Below, one piece after another: positions 60,512 through 64,000 of a DNA stretch of 64,000 nt; the first letter of the stretch is position 1, and the number at the start of each line of letters is the position of its first letter. Origin of the DNA: Fimbriiglobus ruber (GTDB taxonomy: Bacteria; Planctomycetota; Planctomycetia; Gemmatales; Gemmataceae); the NCBI RefSeq assembly GCF_002197845.1, contig NZ_NIDE01000001.1, positions 930,001 to 994,000 of the forward strand. Reading direction: 5' to 3'. The notes beneath the pieces are model-generated. The model made no database searches. It worked only from the letters and a program-made list of their open reading frames with translations, and was not told where the DNA came from. Both the position numbers and the translations under genes were made by a program.

Positions 60512-62491
60512 TTATTTTCCGCCGACCGCACCAGCGGGCTGCGGCTCGGGCAGCAATTGCTTCTCGATGCCCGGCGGCCATTCAAAGGCTGTCGCGAGTG
60601 CGTCGATCGGCTCGCCGAGTTGTGGGATCAAGTCTTCGCGCATATTTCCGAGCCGTTTGCGGGTGGCGAGAACGAGTGTCGGGATGCGGTCCACCGGCAG
60701 TTTCATCAGTCGGCAGCAGGTCGCATCCACGGCCACGAGGTCCGCTCCCATGACCAAGGCGCCGACCGGCTTTGCCGTACCGTTCAGGGGTCCGTCGCCC
60801 TCCATGCCGATGATGCCGTCCACGATCGCCAGGTGCGGCGTGTGCGTGCAGGCGATGTCCACGATGCTGTTCGTGATCCCCCGCCAGTGGAGTTCGTTCT
60901 TCGGCCACCCGTAGCAGATCCCCGGGAGCGTGCCGAACAGGTTCTTGAGCGAGAGAGTCGCACCGGCCCAATGGTGCGTCTTTAATTTCGGTAGCGAGAC
61001 GAACACGTCGGCTTCGACGATCGTTCGCGAGAGGTAGAGGTATTCCAGTCCGGTCGCCCGGCCGAGGTTGGGCGTCTTCACCGGTTCGTCGTGGTTGACG
61101 TCCACGAAGCGAACACCGTGGTGCCGCAGGACGTCGCCCAGTCCGCTCTCGTTGACCAGAAACTGAACGTTCCGCCAGTGCCCCGGCCCTTCGGCCACGA
61201 TGATTTCCGCCGCCCCCTCGCGCTTGAATAACTCGATCACCGCGGATACGAATCGGGGGTCGGTGTTGATGACCTTGTTGCGGTGGTATTCGACCAGATT
61301 CGGCTTCAACACAACCCGCTTCCCTGCCACCGGGACGGCCGCGCGGAAGTGTTCGTACTGCTTCTGGAGGACGTCCGCGAGCGGGCCGTCGTAGTCGGCC
61401 GCGCGGGCGATGTGGACGGCGGATGTCGGGGGCAACGGTTTGAGGGCGGCGAGCCCGTTGATGAGGAACCCCCGGAACTTCGACGCGATCCGCTCGGTGA
61501 GCGGACGCCGCGGGCCGGTGGGGAGTGTGGACCAATCGGTTGGCCGGTCGGCCCCGAGGACTGCGCCGGGAGCCACCTTCGGGGTATCGGTGAGGCGGAA
61601 GGGGTTGCGGTTGATGGTGTCCAAAGCGAGGGCTGCCAGGGCGAGTCGGAGCGGGCCGGCTCCGAGTCCCGCGCCGGCGGCCGTCTCGATCGCGAGCGAT
61701 TCTCTTAGGCGGGCGTCGAGGACTGGAAGCGCGGCTCGTGTGGCGGCGTCGTTCGCGTGACACGCCAGGGCGAGTTTGATCCAGGCCAGGTGTTCGACGT
61801 CGGTCGTTTTCTCGCCGTGGACGCGGAGGTAGCCCTTGGCTGCCTCGACCCGCGGTTCGTCGGTCACGCCCTGGAGCGCGAGTAGCATGACGGCCGTCGG
61901 GCCGGGGATCGGCTCGGTCGGCTTCCCGAGAACGACGCGGTTCCCGTAGTTGGCGCCGCCCGAATCGAACGCCCGGTCGAGCAGCAGCCGAAGTCCCTCG
62001 CTGACTCGCGGGTGGTCGCCCGCTCCCGCGGCGCGCAGCGCGAGACAGGCCCATGCGGTCGGCTCGACCCAGGAAAACGTGTCTTCCGCCCACGGCCAGC
62101 CGAGCAACTTCAAATCAATGTCCAGCATGTCGTCGACTTCGGGGTCGGCTTTGACCACACGACCTTCGAGCGCGAGCAGTCGGTCGGCGACGGGCTTCAG
62201 GTCTGCTGGTGGGTGGCCGAGTCCGGCGCGGGCGAACAGCACGAGCGCGGTCGTCCAGGCTGCCTGCGGGCGGCCGCGAGTGAGGCGATAGCTGCCGTCC
62301 GGGAGGCGGTGGACGTCCAGGGCGCGGAGTGCGGCCGTGACTCGGTCGGCGTACTTCGCGTCGCCGCCCAGCGCGAGCGCTGAAAGGCAGGTCGGCTCCA
62401 GGTGGGTCGGCTGGTTGGGCTGATATCCCCAACCGCCGTCGGCGTTAGTGAGCCCGGTGAGGCGGTCGAGGACGGAAGTCGAGTCGGACAT
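60512..62491 (-). CDS. Fusion: squalene-cyclase-like alpha/alpha repeats + DUF362
   Basis: The protein has 659 residues. About 1-310 are helical repeats like the prenyl/squalene cyclase toroid: RLTGLTNADGGWGYQPNQPT, DRVTAALRALDVHRLPDGSY, SEGLRLLLDRAFDSGGANYG and VRVHGEKTTDVEHLAWIKLA-type units, but without the cyclase DxDD acid motif. Residues ~345-610 match DUF362: VVLKPNLVEYHRNKVINTDP, AEIIVAEGPGHWRNVQFLVN, KLKTHHWAGATLSLKNLFGT, NELHWRGITNSIVDIACTHT and VDGIIGMEGDGPLNGTAKPV. No iron-sulfur motif is seen, unlike many DUF362 proteins. Its activity is unknown. It is divergent from larC (152-nt gap). Confidence 0.85.
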   Translation of the reverse strand: MSDSTSVLDRLTGLTNADGGWGYQPNQPTHLEPTCLSALALGGDAKYADRVTAALRALDVHRLPDGSYRLTRGRPQAAWTTALVLFARAGLGHPPADLKPVADRLLALEGRVVKADPEVDDMLDIDLKLLGWPWAEDTFSWVEPTAWACLALRAAGAGDHPRVSEGLRLLLDRAFDSGGANYGNRVVLGKPTEPIPGPTAVMLLALQGVTDEPRVEAAKGYLRVHGEKTTDVEHLAWIKLALACHANDAATRAALPVLDARLRESLAIETAAGAGLGAGPLRLALAALALDTINRNPFRLTDTPKVAPGAVLGADRPTDWSTLPTGPRRPLTERIASKFRGFLINGLAALKPLPPTSAVHIARAADYDGPLADVLQKQYEHFRAAVPVAGKRVVLKPNLVEYHRNKVINTDPRFVSAVIELFKREGAAEIIVAEGPGHWRNVQFLVNESGLGDVLRHHGVRFVDVNHDEPVKTPNLGRATGLEYLYLSRTIVEADVFVSLPKLKTHHWAGATLSLKNLFGTLPGICYGWPKNELHWRGITNSIVDIACTHTPHLAIVDGIIGMEGDGPLNGTAKPVGALVMGADLVAVDATCCRLMKLPVDRIPTLVLATRKRLGNMREDLIPQLGEPIDALATAFEWPPGIEKQLLPEPQPAGAVGGK

Positions 62492-62643
62492 GAGGCTGCC
62501 CCCGGGGCACGAGATCGGGCCAGAGTTTTCCGTTCAGCATAGAACACAAAGATGCGGCGCGGGCCACGCCTGCCGCCGTCGAGCCATCTATAGACCCATG
62601 CGGACCGGCCCGCGGTCGATAATCGCTACAAGGAGAACAACTG

Positions 62644-63813
62644 GTGCGGGTGGCCCATTTCGACTGCTTTAGCGGGATCAGCGGGGACATGGTTCTTGGG
62701 GCGGCGATCGGCGCCGGTGCCGATGCGACGGCCGTCCGCGCGGCACTCGACTCGCTCGGCTTACCGATCGCCCTGGAAATCGAGTCGGTCAAGCGGTGCG
62801 GGTTTGCCGCCACCAAGGTGAATGTGGAGGCGAAGGACCAGGAAGATTACCGCTTCTTGCCGGACGTCGAAGCGATCATCGCGCGGGGGGCGCTGACCGA
62901 CCGCCAGCGGACCCTCGCGCGGGCGATCTTCCAGAAGGTCGCCGTCGCCGAATCGGCCGCCCACGGCATGCCACTCGAACGGGTCCACTTCCACGAAGTC
63001 GGTGCGCTGGATAGCATCGCGGACATCGTCGGCGCGGCCGTCGCCCTCGACCTGCTCGGAGTCGAGAAGTTCACATCCTCGTCGGTTCCGACCGGCAGTG
63101 GAACGGTGAAGTGCGCCCACGGGATCATGCCCGTGCCGACGCCGGGAACGCTGGAATTGTTGAAGGGCGTTCCGCTGGCCAAGTCCGCGGTGAAGGGGGA
63201 ACTCACCACGCCGACCGGCGCGGCCATTCTGCGAACCGTCGTGACCGAATTTATCGACACGCCGACCATGACCGTCGAGCGGGTCGGGACCGGGGCGGGG
63301 ACCAAGGATTTCATCGAGCAGCCCAACATTCTTCGCCTCTTCGTCGGTACGGTGGCAGCCTCCGCGGTTGATGCGGGCGGCGAGTCGGACATGGTCTGGG
63401 TTCTCGAAACAAACCTGGACGACATCCCTTCGGAAGTGATCGGGTTTTGCGTGGACGAGTTGTTCGCGGCCGGCGCACTGGACGTGTTCACCGTCCCGAT
63501 TCAGATGAAGAAAAATCGCCCGGGCGTGCTGCTCAGCGCGATCGCCGACGACGAAGTTGTGGCGAAGTTGGAAACCATTTTCTTCCGCGAGACGGCCACG
63601 TTCGGCGTGCGGAAATACTGGGCGGTACGAGCCAAACTCCAACGGGAAACGGTGTCTGCTCTGACGCAATGGGGACCGATCCGGGCGAAGCGCGGGTGGC
63701 GGGGCGATTTTGTCGTCATTACGCCGGAGTACGACGATTGTGCCCGTGTCGCCCGCGAGCAGGGCATCCCGCTGCGCGACGTCTATACGGCCGTGCGGCG
63801 GGCTACTGCGTGA
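62644..63813 (+). CDS. larC: Nickel-pincer cofactor biosynthesis protein LarC
   Basis: The protein has 389 residues from the GTG at 62644 (AAGGAGAA upstream). The LarC/DUF111 opening VAHFDCFSGISGDMVLGAAI is followed by ARAIFQKVAVAESAAHGMPL, VHFHEVGALDSIADIVGAAV, CAHGIMPVPTPGTLELLKGV, LTTPTGAAILRTVVTEFIDT, METNLDD-type VWVLETNLDDIPSEVIGFCV and VFTVPIQMKKNRPGVLLSAI. LarC inserts nickel into the pyridinium bis-thiocarboxylate cofactor of lactate racemase and related enzymes. larB, larE and larA are not in the window. The stop overlaps the converging last gene by 11 nt. Confidence 0.93.
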   Translation: MRVAHFDCFSGISGDMVLGAAIGAGADATAVRAALDSLGLPIALEIESVKRCGFAATKVNVEAKDQEDYRFLPDVEAIIARGALTDRQRTLARAIFQKVAVAESAAHGMPLERVHFHEVGALDSIADIVGAAVALDLLGVEKFTSSSVPTGSGTVKCAHGIMPVPTPGTLELLKGVPLAKSAVKGELTTPTGAAILRTVVTEFIDTPTMTVERVGTGAGTKDFIEQPNILRLFVGTVAASAVDAGGESDMVWVLETNLDDIPSEVIGFCVDELFAAGALDVFTVPIQMKKNRPGVLLSAIADDEVVAKLETIFFRETATFGVRKYWAVRAKLQRETVSALTQWGPIRAKRGWRGDFVVITPEYDDCARVAREQGIPLRDVYTAVRRATA

Positions 63814-64000
63814 GCTCGTGCGGGGCGAGGAGAGTCAGGGGGTAGACGGGGATATTGCGAAGAACCGCGTACACGACCATGACGACGACCGATGTCCACC
63901 CGAGCCACTTGGGGAAGATCGAGGTTTGCGGCTGCTCGCCCCAGAACTGAAACCAGACCGCCCGCAAAACCGCGAAGGCAAGATAGGGTGAGACCGCGAC
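63803..64000 (-). CDS. C-terminal end of a small membrane protein (start outside window)
   Basis: The minus frame is open from the window edge to TAG at 63803-63805, giving ~65 residues: VAVSPYLAFAVLRAVWFQFW, then GEQPQTSIFPKWLGWTSVVV, MVVYAVLRNIPVYPLTLLAP, HELTQ. A transmembrane helix (TSVVVMVVYAVLR) and the RNIP-YP-TLLAP ending resemble the end of DUF2752-type membrane proteins, though I am not certain. It overlaps larC by 11 nt at converging ends. Confidence 0.6.
   Translation of the reverse strand, partial: VAVSPYLAFAVLRAVWFQFWGEQPQTSIFPKWLGWTSVVVMVVYAVLRNIPVYPLTLLAPHELTQ

Overview
The window is a high-GC bacterial chromosome segment that reads as Planctomycetes, most probably Gemmataceae. 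That assignment is an inference from gene content: paired DUF1549/DUF1553 and DUF1501 genes, planctomycete cytochrome-C (PSCyt1) motifs, DUF1559 pseudopilins, a DUF1080 protein, Uma2-type genes, an ECF sigma factor overlapping a giant Ser/Thr kinase, and neutral-ceramidase-like and NPCBM proteins. No rRNA, CRISPR array, transposase or integrase was recognised. One tRNA gene was found, tRNA-Gly(CCC).

Layout. 1-10.9 kb: mixed housekeeping genes (TIM-barrel isomerase, trpG/pabA, N-acetylglutamate synthase, thioredoxin reductase, exported superoxide dismutase) among small hypotheticals. 10.9-18 kb, mostly minus strand: HEAT-repeat protein, DUF1508-like protein, a 43-residue membrane protein, Uma2, gatC-gatA, rpmB, DUF1080 protein. 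18-22.3 kb: ECF sigma factor overlapping a 1243-residue kinase-WD40 protein whose N-terminus has a zinc anti-sigma-like HxxxCxxC motif. 22.3-24.4 kb: gene-poor AT-rich stretch with one receiver protein. 24.4-30.5 kb: DUF1549/1553, Uma2, DUF1501, glycerate 2-kinase. 30.5-30.8 kb: consensus sigma-54 promoter followed by about 137 nt and a strong intrinsic terminator, with no ORF; this looks like an undescribed sigma-54-dependent small RNA. 30.8-44.3 kb: ceramidase-like protein, a class I amidotransferase lacking its nucleophile, a degenerate AnmK relative, FHA protein, transglutaminase-like lipoprotein, kdsA, pterin dehydratase, beta-propeller, EEP-family protein, a low-complexity exported protein, and a kinase fused to a degraded receiver. 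44.3-47.3 kb: LMW-phosphatase-like/SUI1 fusion, folA-thyA, hypothetical, tRNA-Gly. 47.5-53.8 kb: a leucine-rich-repeat protein made of near-identical 72-nt units, a cupin regulator, and a pseudopilin/lipoprotein/membrane gene run. 53.8-58.7 kb: a tightly overlapping operon DUF1549 > DUF1501 > EF-hand protein > pseudopilin-like protein. 59-64 kb: MarR-nitroreductase pair with a 30-bp palindrome over the marR start codon, a cyclase-like/DUF362 fusion, larC, and the end of a membrane protein.

Two features recur. First, many intergenic spaces carry long, usually perfect inverted repeats (arms of 20-50 bp at 469-566, 2673-2738, 7949-8052, 24070-24213, 33435-33549, 59039-59127 and 60450-60502), mostly just after stop codons. 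Second, several proteins keep a recognisable enzyme or signalling fold but have lost a key residue (nucleophile Cys to Gly twice, a degraded AnmK loop, a degraded receiver), which suggests recruitment to binding or regulatory roles.

All family names come from reading motifs by eye; no database search was run.
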